A DNA stretch of 64,000 nt from JAAFIW01 sp031414805. GTDB taxonomy: Bacteria; Pseudomonadota; Gammaproteobacteria; Burkholderiales; Burkholderiaceae_C. Under the pieces are notes generated by a model. It did no database searches. It was not told the DNA's origin and saw only the letters and a list, made by a program, of their open reading frames with translations. Below, one piece after another: positions 8,968 through 17,830 of the stretch (its first letter is position 1; each line of letters opens with the position of its first letter). The translations under genes were made by a program, and so were the position numbers. The DNA is taken from assembly GCA_031414805.1 (NCBI GenBank), contig JANOQJ010000084.1, positions 4,744 through 68,743 of the forward strand. The letters are read 5' to 3'.

Positions 8968-9156
8968 TCAGGTTACGAGCCACAACACGAGCAGACCCAA
9001 CACCACGCTACACAAACCGAAAAAGCGAATTTGCCCGTCTTGCAGCGACAACAACTGTGTGAACATTTGCCGCCAGGCAGTGGGCGACACAAAGGGCAGA
9101 AGCCCCTCGAACACCAACACCAGCGCCAACGCGGTCCACAGCCAATCGACGCTCAT
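8968..9156 (-). CDS. DUF2065 (YjeT-like) small membrane protein
   Basis: 62 aa with two membrane segments: one near the N-terminus (WTALALVLVFEGLLPF) and one at the C-terminus (FFGLCSVVLGLLVLWLV). Between them is the family-typical stretch SPTAWRQMFTQL...LQDGQIRFFGL. The family has no assigned function. It lies between hflC and hisZ, nine bases after hflC, the same place as yjeT beside hflKC in other proteobacteria, which suggests a link to HflKC. Confidence 0.88.
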   Translation of the reverse strand: MSVDWLWTALALVLVFEGLLPFVSPTAWRQMFTQLLSLQDGQIRFFGLCSVVLGLLVLWLVT

Positions 9157-9164
9157 CGCCGAGG

Positions 9165-10076
9165 CTATTTGCGCGCAGGTGCGGCAGTTGCAGCGCCGGT
9201 TGTATTGCCCCGGAAAGCCTTGAAGAATTCAGACGAGGAAGGGTCAACCACCATCACGTCGCCCTTCTTGTTGAAGCTGGCTTTGTAAGCCTCCAGGCTG
9301 CGGTAAAACTGCGCAAACTGCGGGTCTCGCCCAAAGGCTTCGGCGTAGATCGCGGCGGCCTGGGCATCGCCCTCGCCTTTGATTTTTTGTGCGTCGCGGG
9401 TGGCATTGGCAACTGTTACCTCGCGTTGGCGGTCTGCATCGGCGCGAATTTTCTCGCCTTCTGCGCCACCGGTGGAGCGCAGCTCATTGGCTACGCGCTT
9501 GCGCTCAGCTTCCATTCGGCGATAAACCGACTCGGTGATGGCGTCCACGTAGTCTGCCCGCGTGATACGCACGTCCACCACGTCCACGCCCCAAGGCTTG
9601 GCACCCTTGACGACCTCGAGTACAGCCACTTTCACATCGGCCATCAAAGCTTCCCGCTTGAGCGACAAGATGTCTTTCACGGTGCGCTTGTTGATTTCTT
9701 CCTGGAAGGCGTTGCGCACCACACGGTTTAGCTGGTTGGCACCTGCCGCTTCGTCCAGCCCAACGTTACGGATGTACTCACCCGGGTCGGTGATGCGCCA
9801 ACGCACATACCAGTCAATCACCACGCGCTGCTTTTCTGCTGTCAGCATCGGTTCGGTGTCCTGGCTGTCTAGTGTGAGCAGGCGTTTGTCGATGTAGGTC
9901 ACGTTTTGCAAAGGCGCAGGCAGCTTCCAGTTCAAGCCGGGTTCGGTGATCACTTCCTTGATCTGCCCGAGCGCATACAAGACGCCAAACTGGCGTTGAT
10001 CAACCACGAAAAGCATGGAACTGGCAAGGCCCAGTGCGACCAGCAAAGAGGTGACGATGAGTCCGATTTTGTTCAT
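9165..10076 (-). CDS. hflC: Protease modulator HflC (SPFH/band 7)
   Basis: 303 aa from ATG 10076 (MNKIGL). One N-terminal membrane anchor (residues ~5-23) is followed by an SPFH domain with VVDQRQFGVLYALGQ and EPGLNWKLPAP, then a long charged helix (ERKRVANELRSTG...). With HflK it forms a large membrane complex that surrounds and restrains the FtsH protease. It starts 13 bp after hflK ends, so the two are cotranslated. The 40-codon upstream extension is rejected because it overlaps hflK. Confidence 0.95.
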   Translation of the reverse strand: MNKIGLIVTSLLVALGLASSMLFVVDQRQFGVLYALGQIKEVITEPGLNWKLPAPLQNVTYIDKRLLTLDSQDTEPMLTAEKQRVVIDWYVRWRITDPGEYIRNVGLDEAAGANQLNRVVRNAFQEEINKRTVKDILSLKREALMADVKVAVLEVVKGAKPWGVDVVDVRITRADYVDAITESVYRRMEAERKRVANELRSTGGAEGEKIRADADRQREVTVANATRDAQKIKGEGDAQAAAIYAEAFGRDPQFAQFYRSLEAYKASFNKKGDVMVVDPSSSEFFKAFRGNTTGAATAAPARK

Positions 10077-10089
10077 ATTCAATAAGTCC

Positions 10090-11403
10090 TTATCGCGAGT
10101 CGCGGGTCCGTCCGTCGCGCGCGCGGGCATCGGGTAACGCAGCGGGAGGTGCGGGTACGGCAGACGTGACCGCCGCGGGGGCCTCAGCTGGGCCACCTTG
10201 GGAAACCTGATTCATGATTTTGTCCAGCGGCAGATAAAGCATGTTGGAGCCCTGGCGTGACTCGATCATCACTTTGGTCGCATTGGTGTAGACCTGCTGC
10301 ATGGTGTCCAGGTACATGCGGTCACGCGTGACCTGTGGCGCTTTTTGGTATTCAGCCAATACGGAGCGAAAGCGCTGCGCGTCACCTTGGGCCTGGGCCA
10401 CGATGCGCGCTTTGTAGCCTTCAGCTTCTTCCTGCAAGCGGGATGCCGAGCCCACCGCGCGGGGAATCACTTCATTGGCATACGCCTGCGCCTCGTTTTT
10501 GGCGCGCTCGCGCTCCTGGCCCGCTTTCAGCACGTCGTCAAACGCGGTTTGCACCTGCTCGGGTGGGCGCACGCCGCCCTGCTGCAAATTAATACCCACC
10601 ACCTCAATGCCCACTTTGTAGCGGTCCAGAATGGTTTGCATCAGCTTGCGAACACGCACCGCGATCTGGTCGCGCTCCTCGGCAAGCGCCGAATCCATCT
10701 TCATCTGACCCACCACCTCGCGCACAGCGGTTTCAGCGGCTTGCACCACCGCGTCTGCAGGGTTCTTGCTTTCAAACAGGAAGGCGCGCGCGTCGGTCAG
10801 GCGGTATTGCACGGCAAACTTGATTTCGACAATGTTCTCGTCTTCGGTCAACATGGCCGATTCGCGCAGACCGGTGGTTTTGATCACGTTGTCGCGGCCC
10901 ACATCCACCGAGCGGATCTGCGTGACAAACACCAATTCATGGCGCTGTACGGGGTAAGGCATGCGCCAGTTGAAACCCGCGCCGACGGTGGATTTGTACT
11001 TGCCGAATTGCGTGATGACCGCCTGCTGGCCCTCTTGCACGATGAAAAAGCCGGAGCCCAGCCAGATCACCACGGCCAAGCCCAACACGATGCTGGCACC
11101 AATGCCCGCACTTTTCATATCGGGCTGAAAGCCACCGCCCCCAGGGCCGTTCGAATCAGCCCGTCGTCCGTTATTTTTTCCGCCAAATAAACCGTTGATT
11201 TTCCGGTTCAGGTCACGCCACAGCTCGTCCAGATCAGGCGGTCCCTGATTGCTGCCACGGGGGCTCGGGGGCCGACGATCGTCTGCGGGCGCAGGCGACG
11301 GCGAAGGCGGGGGGGGTGGCGTCGCATCGTTGCCGCCGCTGGGTTTGTCGCCATTGGCCGCATCGTCTTTGCGACCCCACTGCGGATCGTTCAAATTGAA
11401 CAT
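10090..11403 (-). CDS. hflK: FtsH protease activity modulator HflK
   Basis: 437 aa from ATG 11403 (MFNLNDPQWGR). A Gly/Pro-rich cytoplasmic N-terminus is followed by a membrane segment (IVLGLAVVIWLGSGFFIV), an SPFH domain (VQEGQQAVITQFGKY) and a long helical region. It is the partner of HflC. An in-frame ATG at 11457 (MNLYLSR) is possible; neither start has a strong ribosome site. The gene lies between hflX and hflC in the hfq-hflX-hflK-hflC operon. Confidence 0.94.
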   Translation of the reverse strand: MFNLNDPQWGRKDDAANGDKPSGGNDATPPPPPSPSPAPADDRRPPSPRGSNQGPPDLDELWRDLNRKINGLFGGKNNGRRADSNGPGGGGFQPDMKSAGIGASIVLGLAVVIWLGSGFFIVQEGQQAVITQFGKYKSTVGAGFNWRMPYPVQRHELVFVTQIRSVDVGRDNVIKTTGLRESAMLTEDENIVEIKFAVQYRLTDARAFLFESKNPADAVVQAAETAVREVVGQMKMDSALAEERDQIAVRVRKLMQTILDRYKVGIEVVGINLQQGGVRPPEQVQTAFDDVLKAGQERERAKNEAQAYANEVIPRAVGSASRLQEEAEGYKARIVAQAQGDAQRFRSVLAEYQKAPQVTRDRMYLDTMQQVYTNATKVMIESRQGSNMLYLPLDKIMNQVSQGGPAEAPAAVTSAVPAPPAALPDARARDGRTRDSR

Positions 11404-11514
11404 GCCGGGAAACCTGGCTTTGATACCAAACCAGGTTCGGCTGAGATAGAGATTCATTCGCGCGGCTCTCATTGTTTTATGCGGGCTATTTTGTGCAGGC
11501 CGGATTGTGCCCAA

Positions 11515-12717
11515 TCAGGATGCTGGTATCGCCAATTCAAGGCTGTCTTGCAAGGGCATGTCAGGGTTATCGGCCAATGGCAGTGCGGCTTGAGCGGCGC
11601 AGACAGCAAGCGCCTGCCGCAAACCGGCCAGGCCCTCGCCCGTCTTGGCGCTGGCGAACAATCGGTGTACGGCCACGCCGTTCAAGTCAAACATGTCCTG
11701 TAGGTGCAAGGGTGTCTGGCCAGTTTCAAGGGCGTCGATCTTGTTAAAAATAAGCCATTGCGGCACGTCACTCGCACCGATCTCTGCCAGCACGGACTCA
11801 ACCTGGGCGATTTGCTCAGGATGGTCGGGGTTGGCCGCATCCACCACGTGCAGGAGCAAATCAGCGTCGATGGCTTCTTGCAATGTGGCCTGAAACGCAT
11901 CAATCAAACCGTGTGGCAGATCGCGGATAAAGCCTACCGTGTCTGAGAGCGACACGTTTTGCCCGCTGCTTTGTCCGTCCGGTGCGGCCAGGTAAAGCTG
12001 GCGTGTGGTGGTATCCAGCGTGGCAAACAGCTGGTCTGCAGCGTAGGTTTGCGCCTTCACCAGTGCATTGAAAAGGCTGGATTTACCAGCATTGGTGTAG
12101 CCCACCAGCGAAATTTTGAAGGTGCCATGCCGCTCTCGCTGGCGGCGCTGCGTTTGCCGTTGGCGCTTGACCTTGACCAGGCGTTCGCGGGTGCGCTTGA
12201 TGGATTCGGCAATCATCCGCCGATCCAGCTCAATCTGCGTCTCACCCGGACCACCCCGTCCGCCAATGCCCCCGCGCTGCCGCTCCAAGTGTGACCAGCG
12301 TCGTACCAGACGGGTGCTCAGATACTGCAGGCGCGCCAGTTCGACTTGCAACTTACCCTCGTGGCTGCGGGCACGTTGGGCAAAAATCTCCAGAATCAAC
12401 AGGGTGCGATCCGTCACCGGAAGCTCCAGATGCCGCTCGAGGTTACGCTGTTGAGCCGGGCTCAAGGCCTGGTCAAACAGGATTTCGGTGGCACCGGTTT
12501 CGTCGGCCAGGCGCTTGATTTCATCGGCTTTCCCACGGCCCACAAACAACGCCGCATCAGGTGCTTTGCGTTTGCAGGTGATGCGGGCCACGGGCGACAA
12601 GCCTGCGGTTTCGGCCAATAAACCAAGTTCCAGCAAATCGCCGTCGAAATGCGGCAAACCCAGATCCACCCCTACCAGCAAGGTGGGGGCTATGGGCAAT
12701 TTAGCGGTGGTTGGCAA
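11515..12717 (-). CDS. hflX: Ribosome-associated GTPase HflX
   Basis: 400 aa. An N-terminal HflX domain with the glycine-rich linker RGGIGGRGGPGETQIELDRR is followed by a G domain: G1 GYTNAGKSS, G3 DTVGFIRDLP, G4 as NKID. HflX binds the 50S subunit and splits or rescues stalled ribosomes, especially under heat stress. The gene overlaps neither neighbour: hfq ends 10 bp upstream. Confidence 0.95.
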   Translation of the reverse strand: MPTTAKLPIAPTLLVGVDLGLPHFDGDLLELGLLAETAGLSPVARITCKRKAPDAALFVGRGKADEIKRLADETGATEILFDQALSPAQQRNLERHLELPVTDRTLLILEIFAQRARSHEGKLQVELARLQYLSTRLVRRWSHLERQRGGIGGRGGPGETQIELDRRMIAESIKRTRERLVKVKRQRQTQRRQRERHGTFKISLVGYTNAGKSSLFNALVKAQTYAADQLFATLDTTTRQLYLAAPDGQSSGQNVSLSDTVGFIRDLPHGLIDAFQATLQEAIDADLLLHVVDAANPDHPEQIAQVESVLAEIGASDVPQWLIFNKIDALETGQTPLHLQDMFDLNGVAVHRLFASAKTGEGLAGLRQALAVCAAQAALPLADNPDMPLQDSLELAIPAS

Positions 12718-12726
12718 TCGGCGGGA

Positions 12727-12984
12727 TCAGCTGGAGGAATTGGCGGGGCTTCCGTCGTTTTCCGCAGCCTGGAAGTTCACGGCACGTCCGGGAACGATGG
12801 TTGAAATCGCGTGCTTGTAAACCATTTGCGTCACGGTGTTACGCAGTAGCACAACATATTGGTCGAAGGATTCGATCTGACCTTGCAGCTTGATGCCGTT
12901 GACCAGATAAATGGACACCGGTACGTGCTCGCGCCGCAGGGTGTTCAGGAAGGGGTCTTGTAGAAGTTGCCCTTTATTGCTCAC
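12727..12984 (-). CDS. hfq: RNA chaperone Hfq
   Basis: 85 aa from a GTG start at 12984 (read as MSNKGQ), supported by GGAG eight bases upstream. Sm1 and Sm2 motifs are clear: QLLQDPFLNTLRR, VNGIKLQGQIESFD and the YKHAIST signature. The hexamer pairs small RNAs with mRNAs. The C-terminal tail is short (about 15 residues of Ala/Asn/Ser), as in betaproteobacteria. A longer frame from 13038 would add 18 residues absent from Hfq proteins. It is the promoter-proximal gene of the hflX-hflK-hflC run. Confidence 0.96.
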   Translation of the reverse strand: MSNKGQLLQDPFLNTLRREHVPVSIYLVNGIKLQGQIESFDQYVVLLRNTVTQMVYKHAISTIVPGRAVNFQAAENDGSPANSSS

Positions 12985-13121
12985 GATATTCTCCGTGTTG
13001 GAAAAAATTATAAAAAAGCGCTTACTGCGCACAGACAAGTTACCTTACCACAGCGATATCGGCAAACTTGGTTGAACGTGTGTACGTCCTGGGGCTTTTC
13101 AAGGGCATCCCGCGGACTGAT

Positions 13122-14465
13122 TTACCGGTCATCCTTGTCTGCGTAGGGGTTACTGGAGGTTTTCATCTCGATGCGCATGGGCGTACCAACCAGGTTGAAT
13201 TCCTTGCGAAAGCGGCCTTCCAGGTAGCGTTTGTAGGCGGCCGTCACATGCTCCAGAGAGTTGCCGTGGATCACGACCACCGGTGGGTTCATGCCGCCCT
13301 GGTGGGCGTAACGCAATTTGGGGCGGAACATGCCCCCGCGTTGGGGCGACTGGAACTGCACGGCTTCCAGCAACAAACGCGTCAAAACTGGTGTCGACAT
13401 CTTGCAGTTGGCCGCTTTGTGCGCTTGCGCCACTGCGCCCCACAAAGGCTCCAGGCCTTGTCGCTTTTTCGCCGAAATGAAATGCATGGCCGCAAACTTG
13501 AGAAACGCCAAGCGCGTTTCGATGGAACGCTGCAGCAGTTCGCGCTGGTAACTGTCCACCGCGTCCCACTTGTTGACAGCCACCACCACCGCGCGGCCAC
13601 TTTCCAGGATGTAGCCTGCGATGTGCGCGTCCTGGTCGGTTACGCCCTGCGTGGCGTCCAGCAGCAACAGCACAACATTGGCCGACTCGATCGCTTGAAG
13701 CGTTTTAACGACCGAGAATTTCTCAATGGCTTCAAACACCTTGCCCTTGCGACGCAAACCGGCGGTATCAATCAACTCAAATTGCTGACCCGCGCGCTCA
13801 AACGGCACGCTGATCGCGTCTCGCGTGGTGCCAGGCAGGTCAAACGCCACCAGACGCTCTTCGCCCAGCCACGTGTTGATCAGCGTTGATTTGCCCACGT
13901 TGGGGCGACCTGCCACCGCCAATTTGATGACACCGCTGTCTTCCTGCGTTTCCTCATCTTGCGGATCCGCCAGATGCAAGGGCTCCAGTGCCAAGTCAAC
14001 CAGCGTGCGAATGCCCTCGCCATGCGCAGCCGAGACAGCGTGTACCGCGCCCAAGCCCAGCTCATAAAACTCTCCAAGCCGCGATCCGTCTTTCATGCCC
14101 TCAGCTTTGTTGGCCGTGAGTACGGTGGGTTTGCCGAGCTTGCGCAGGTAATTGGCAATGTCGTGGTCTTGCGCCGACAAACCGCCCCGGGCATCGACCA
14201 CAAACACCACCACATCAGCCTCGGCAACGGCCTGGCGGGTTTGTTTGGCCATCTCCACGTAAATGCCCGTCTCCGCGCGCGGCTCGAAACCGCCCGTATC
14301 GATGACGATGAACTCGTGCTTGCCCTGACGGCCATTGCCGTAGTGCCGGTCACGCGTGAGCCCGGCGAAGTCGGCCACGATGGCGTCGCGCGTTTTCGTC
14401 AGGCGGTTAAATAAAGTGGATTTGCCGACGTTGGGTCGGCCGACCAGTGCGATGACCGGTTTCAT
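13122..14465 (-). CDS. der: Ribosome biogenesis GTPase Der (EngA)
   Basis: 447 aa from ATG 14465 (MKPVIALVG). It has two tandem G domains, each with a P-loop (GRPNVGKST twice), DTAG/DTGG switch motifs and NKxE/NKWD motifs, then a KH-like C-terminal domain. It is needed for 50S assembly. The 12-codon upstream extension is rejected. It lies between bamB and hfq. Confidence 0.97.
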   Translation of the reverse strand: MKPVIALVGRPNVGKSTLFNRLTKTRDAIVADFAGLTRDRHYGNGRQGKHEFIVIDTGGFEPRAETGIYVEMAKQTRQAVAEADVVVFVVDARGGLSAQDHDIANYLRKLGKPTVLTANKAEGMKDGSRLGEFYELGLGAVHAVSAAHGEGIRTLVDLALEPLHLADPQDEETQEDSGVIKLAVAGRPNVGKSTLINTWLGEERLVAFDLPGTTRDAISVPFERAGQQFELIDTAGLRRKGKVFEAIEKFSVVKTLQAIESANVVLLLLDATQGVTDQDAHIAGYILESGRAVVVAVNKWDAVDSYQRELLQRSIETRLAFLKFAAMHFISAKKRQGLEPLWGAVAQAHKAANCKMSTPVLTRLLLEAVQFQSPQRGGMFRPKLRYAHQGGMNPPVVVIHGNSLEHVTAAYKRYLEGRFRKEFNLVGTPMRIEMKTSSNPYADKDDR

Positions 14466-14524
14466 TGTGAGGTTTCGCCAGTCAGGCGCATCACCAAACA
14501 CGAAGTAGGAAGTGTGGGGGTCAT

Positions 14525-15691
14525 CTATTCAGGTGCAAAGCCAAAAATGCCACCGCCGCGTGTGGCGACGATCAACGTCGTGCCCGCCAGAACGGGCGCA
14601 CCCACAACGGCCGTGCCATCGGTGCTCAGGCGAGTCAGCAAACTACCGTCTTCACGCGACAGCAAGTGCACGAAGCCAGTGCTGTCACCCAGCGCCACCG
14701 AGCGCCCCAGCAACAGCGGTGCGCTCAGGCCACGGTATTGCAAACGGTCAGTCGTCCAGGCACGCTCTCCGCTGGTCCGTTGCCAAGCCACTACTTTGCC
14801 GTCGCTTTCGCTGCCCACCACCAAGTTGTCGTCGCCATGAACACCCACCGCACCGTTGGCTGGTTTGGTCCAGAGCACGGTCCCGCGTACGGCGTTCACA
14901 CAGCCCACACTGGCTTGAAACGCCCGGGCGCACACCACATCGCCCACACGGCTGGTGCGGGCCAGCAAATCCACCAGACGCTCGACCTCGTTGGTTCCAC
15001 GCGGTGTGGCAATGGGCGCTTCCCAGCGCACCGTGCCGTTCAGCGGGTTCAGGCCCACCATGCGGCCTGACAGGCCCACCACCAGGGTGTCGCCCACCGC
15101 TTGCAGCACCCCTGCCTGGCGCAGCACCAGCGGGTCGCCGGGGCGTTGAATTTGCCAGAGCCGGCGACCGGTCTGGCCATCGAAGGCGCTGACGGCACGG
15201 TCAGCACCCAGTACAAACACACGCTCACCCGCCACCAGGGGCGCGGTATACACCTGAGCCGACAACTTTTGCCGCCACAGTTGCCGGCCTGCTTCGGTCG
15301 CTGACAAGACCACCAGATCGTTGCCACGTGTGACCACCGCCGCCCGCTTGCCGTCGCTGCCCACACCCGCCGCCACCGGGGCACCCACGCTGGCTCGCCA
15401 CAGGTCCCGACCTGAAGCCGCATCCATGGCTGAAACGGTGCCGTCGCCACCGGCTGCAAAAACGGTGCTGCCCACCACCGCCAGTTCGACTGAATAGCCG
15501 ATTTCACCCACGCGGTTGGACCACACGGGCTTGACGCCCACCAGCGCCACATTGGGTGCCAGCTCGGCTGGCTTGGGCTTCTCGGGCGCGCTGGAGCAGG
15601 CTGTTAACAGGAGTGAAAACGCTATCAAATACATAGCTGCTTGAGCAGTATTGACAAGGGCTGGAGGCCTAAAAGGCTTAAAAGTCTTCAT
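14525..15691 (-). CDS. bamB: Outer-membrane assembly lipoprotein BamB
   Basis: 388 aa. The lipobox is LLTAC. The mature part is a PQQ-like beta-propeller with blades of the type GTVSAMDAASGRDLWRA. It is the BamB subunit of the BAM complex. Its signal peptide is built from repeat A: residues ~9-24 read PPALVNTAQAAMYLIA, the standard repeat A translation. The ATG overlaps the yfgM stop by one base (TAATG), so the pair is translationally coupled. Confidence 0.94.
   Translation of the reverse strand: MKTFKPFRPPALVNTAQAAMYLIAFSLLLTACSSAPEKPKPAELAPNVALVGVKPVWSNRVGEIGYSVELAVVGSTVFAAGGDGTVSAMDAASGRDLWRASVGAPVAAGVGSDGKRAAVVTRGNDLVVLSATEAGRQLWRQKLSAQVYTAPLVAGERVFVLGADRAVSAFDGQTGRRLWQIQRPGDPLVLRQAGVLQAVGDTLVVGLSGRMVGLNPLNGTVRWEAPIATPRGTNEVERLVDLLARTSRVGDVVCARAFQASVGCVNAVRGTVLWTKPANGAVGVHGDDNLVVGSESDGKVVAWQRTSGERAWTTDRLQYRGLSAPLLLGRSVALGDSTGFVHLLSREDGSLLTRLSTDGTAVVGAPVLAGTTLIVATRGGGIFGFAPE
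15633..15669 (+). repeat. Repeat A copy inside the bamB signal peptide
   Basis: ATAGCTGCTTGAGCAGTAT plus CAAGGGCTGGAGG, with the GCTAT outer arm just to the left. It is translated on the minus strand as part of the lipoprotein signal. Confidence 0.92.
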
Positions 15692-16419
15692 TATTTGGCC
15701 TTGGGCTCAGATGCGGCTACGGCTGGGGCAGAAGCGGGCGTCGCAGCAGCTGCAACGGGTGCAGCTGCGGTGGCTTCTTTCGGATCCACCCCCAGCGAAT
15801 TGAGCTTCACTTCAATCAGGCGGCGGTATTCATCACGCTCGTCCAGGCCCTTGTAAGCCTTCTGGAATTCGGTTTTGGCTTCGCTTTTTTTGCCCTGAAT
15901 CAATAGCAAGTCGCCACGGCGGTCAGATGCCAGCGCTTCAAACTCCGGCGGGAACTTGACCGACAGCAGCTTTGCCGCTTCGTCGTACGCCTTGGCATCC
16001 ATTTGCAGACCCGCCAGCCGCAAGCGGGCAATCGCGGCGTAGCCGGGGTCGCTGGACTTGTCGGCCACCCAGGTCAGGGCCGCTTTCGCCGCATCAGCCT
16101 TGTCGTTGGCCTGCAGGGTTTTAGCGGCGAGCAAGCCCGCCTGCTGGGCATAGGCGGTGCTGGCAAACTTTTCCTTGATATCGGCAAACGCCCGCTCCAT
16201 GCGTTGTGCGTCGTTGGCTTTGGAAAAGCGCTCCACCTCGTCATACAAGGCCGATGCCTGCACGGCCTGGGTGCGCTGCCAGTATTGCCAGCCGTTCCAG
16301 GCGGCTACTGAGCCGAACACCGCAATCAATACCCAGGTGATCAGGTTTCCGTACTGGTTCCAGAAATGCTTGAGTTGATCAAGTTGTTCTTGTTCTTCGA
16401 GGTCGAGTTGTTTGGCCAT
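15691..16419 (-). CDS. yfgM: Tetratricopeptide protein YfgM (SecYEG ancillary)
   Basis: 242 aa from ATG 16419 (MAKQLDLEEQEQ). An N-terminal charged helix, one membrane segment (NLITWVLIAVFGSVAAW) and a periplasmic TPR-2-like domain match the YfgM family; the tail is Ala/Pro-rich. In other bacteria YfgM sits with PpiD at the Sec translocon and hands over secreted proteins. It is located between hisS and bamB, the conserved place. Starts further upstream (16533) would run into hisS. Confidence 0.9.
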   Translation of the reverse strand: MAKQLDLEEQEQLDQLKHFWNQYGNLITWVLIAVFGSVAAWNGWQYWQRTQAVQASALYDEVERFSKANDAQRMERAFADIKEKFASTAYAQQAGLLAAKTLQANDKADAAKAALTWVADKSSDPGYAAIARLRLAGLQMDAKAYDEAAKLLSVKFPPEFEALASDRRGDLLLIQGKKSEAKTEFQKAYKGLDERDEYRRLIEVKLNSLGVDPKEATAAAPVAAAATPASAPAVAASEPKAK

Positions 16420-16453
16420 GTGAGGGTGAAAGGTACGTTGTAAGCCACTGGGA

Positions 16454-17743
16454 TCAGGGGGGCGATTGTAGGGTTGCGGCCCACAAGGCCACATCGTTGA
16501 GCGGGCGCGAGGTCTGCGCGCTACCCGCATCACGCAGGGGTTTCACCAGCAGCTGACCGACGGCCAGTTCATCTGCACCGAAAACGAGGGCAAACCGTGC
16601 GCCGCTGGCGTCGGCCTTTTTGAACTGGCTTTTCATACTGCTCATGCCTTCGGCGCCTGATGGGTGCATTTGCACCGACACACCCGCCGCACGCAGGGCC
16701 TGCAGGGTTTGGCTGACAACGGGCAGCGCCGTCGCATCGGGAATCACCGCATACGCGTGCAGCACGGGCGTGGGGCTTGCCACGCCCTGCTCTTTCAGCA
16801 GCTCCAGCACCCGCTCCACGCCCAGCGCCCAGCCCACGGCCGGTGCGGGCTTGCCGCCGATTTGCTCGATCAAATAGTCGTAGCGCCCACCGCCGCAAAT
16901 CGTGCCCTGGGAGCCCAGGCGATCGGTGATGAACTCAAACACGGTGAGGTTGTAGTAGTCCATGCCGCGCACCAGTCGCGGGTTCACCGTCCAGGCCACG
17001 CCGTTGGCGTCCAGAATCGATTTGACCGTGTTCAGGTGCGCCAGCGACGCCTGGCCCAGCATGTCGATGAGCTGGGGCGCTGCCGCCACCACGGCCTGCA
17101 TGGCGGGGTTTTTGGTGTCCAGAATGCGCAGCGGGTTGGTGTGCAGGCGGCGCTTGGCTTCTTCGTCGAGCACGTCCAGGTGCTGCTCAAAGTAGGCAAT
17201 CAAGGCCGCACGGTGGGCCTTGCGTTCATCGGGCTGGCCCAGGCTGTTGATTTCCAGACGTACGTCTGTCAAACCAAGCGATTTCCACAGTGCATCGGCC
17301 AACAAAATCAATTCGGCATCGATCTCTGCGCCGCCAAACCCCAGGGCCTCCGCGCCAATCTGGTGAAACTGCCGGTAGCGCCCGCGCTGCGGCCGCTCGT
17401 GGCGAAACATGGGACCCATGTAGTACAGGCGCTTCCCGCCTTCGTACAACATCGAATGCTCGGCCACAGCACGCACCACACCGGCGGTGTTTTCGGGGCG
17501 CAAGGTCAGCTGCTCGCCGTTGAGCCTGTCCTCAAACGAATACATCTCTTTTTCCACGATGTCGGTCACCTCGCCCAGGCCGCGTACAAACAGCGCTGTG
17601 GGCTCCACCAGCGGCGTGCGGATGTTTCGGTAGGCATAGCAGGCCATGAGCTGGCGCACTCTTTCTTCCAGCCATTCCCAGCGCGCCGAGTCAGGCGGCA
17701 GGATGTCGTTCATGCCTTTGACGGCGGTCAGTTTGTCAGTCAT
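16454..17743 (-). CDS. hisS: Histidyl-tRNA synthetase
   Basis: 429 aa. Class II motifs are present: MNDILPPDSARW, motif 2 around MFRHERPQRGRYRQFHQ, the HisRS signatures LVRGMDYYNLTVFEF and GGGRYDYL, and motif 3 VGWALGVERV. The C-terminal anticodon-binding domain begins around residue 330. It charges tRNA-His. Confidence 0.97.
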   Translation of the reverse strand: MTDKLTAVKGMNDILPPDSARWEWLEERVRQLMACYAYRNIRTPLVEPTALFVRGLGEVTDIVEKEMYSFEDRLNGEQLTLRPENTAGVVRAVAEHSMLYEGGKRLYYMGPMFRHERPQRGRYRQFHQIGAEALGFGGAEIDAELILLADALWKSLGLTDVRLEINSLGQPDERKAHRAALIAYFEQHLDVLDEEAKRRLHTNPLRILDTKNPAMQAVVAAAPQLIDMLGQASLAHLNTVKSILDANGVAWTVNPRLVRGMDYYNLTVFEFITDRLGSQGTICGGGRYDYLIEQIGGKPAPAVGWALGVERVLELLKEQGVASPTPVLHAYAVIPDATALPVVSQTLQALRAAGVSVQMHPSGAEGMSSMKSQFKKADASGARFALVFGADELAVGQLLVKPLRDAGSAQTSRPLNDVALWAATLQSPP

Positions 17744-17770
17744 CGAGAAAATTTAATTGCTATTATTTAG

Positions 17771-17805
17771 ATAGCTGCTTGAGCAATAAATACAAGGGCT
17801 GAAGG
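17771..17805 (+). repeat. Repeat A copy (ispG-hisS gap)
   Basis: ATAGCTGCTTGAGCA followed by ATAAATACAAGGGCTGAAGG, preceded by the GCTAT outer arm at about 17759-17763. It fills the short ispG-hisS gap. Confidence 0.88.
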
Positions 17806-17830
17806 CATATTTAATGCCTAAGCAGAACGG

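Noticed and set aside
12985..13038. Longer hfq from ATG 13038
   Set aside because: It adds 18 residues not found in Hfq; the GTG at 12984 has a good ribosome site and restores the normal MSNKGQ start.
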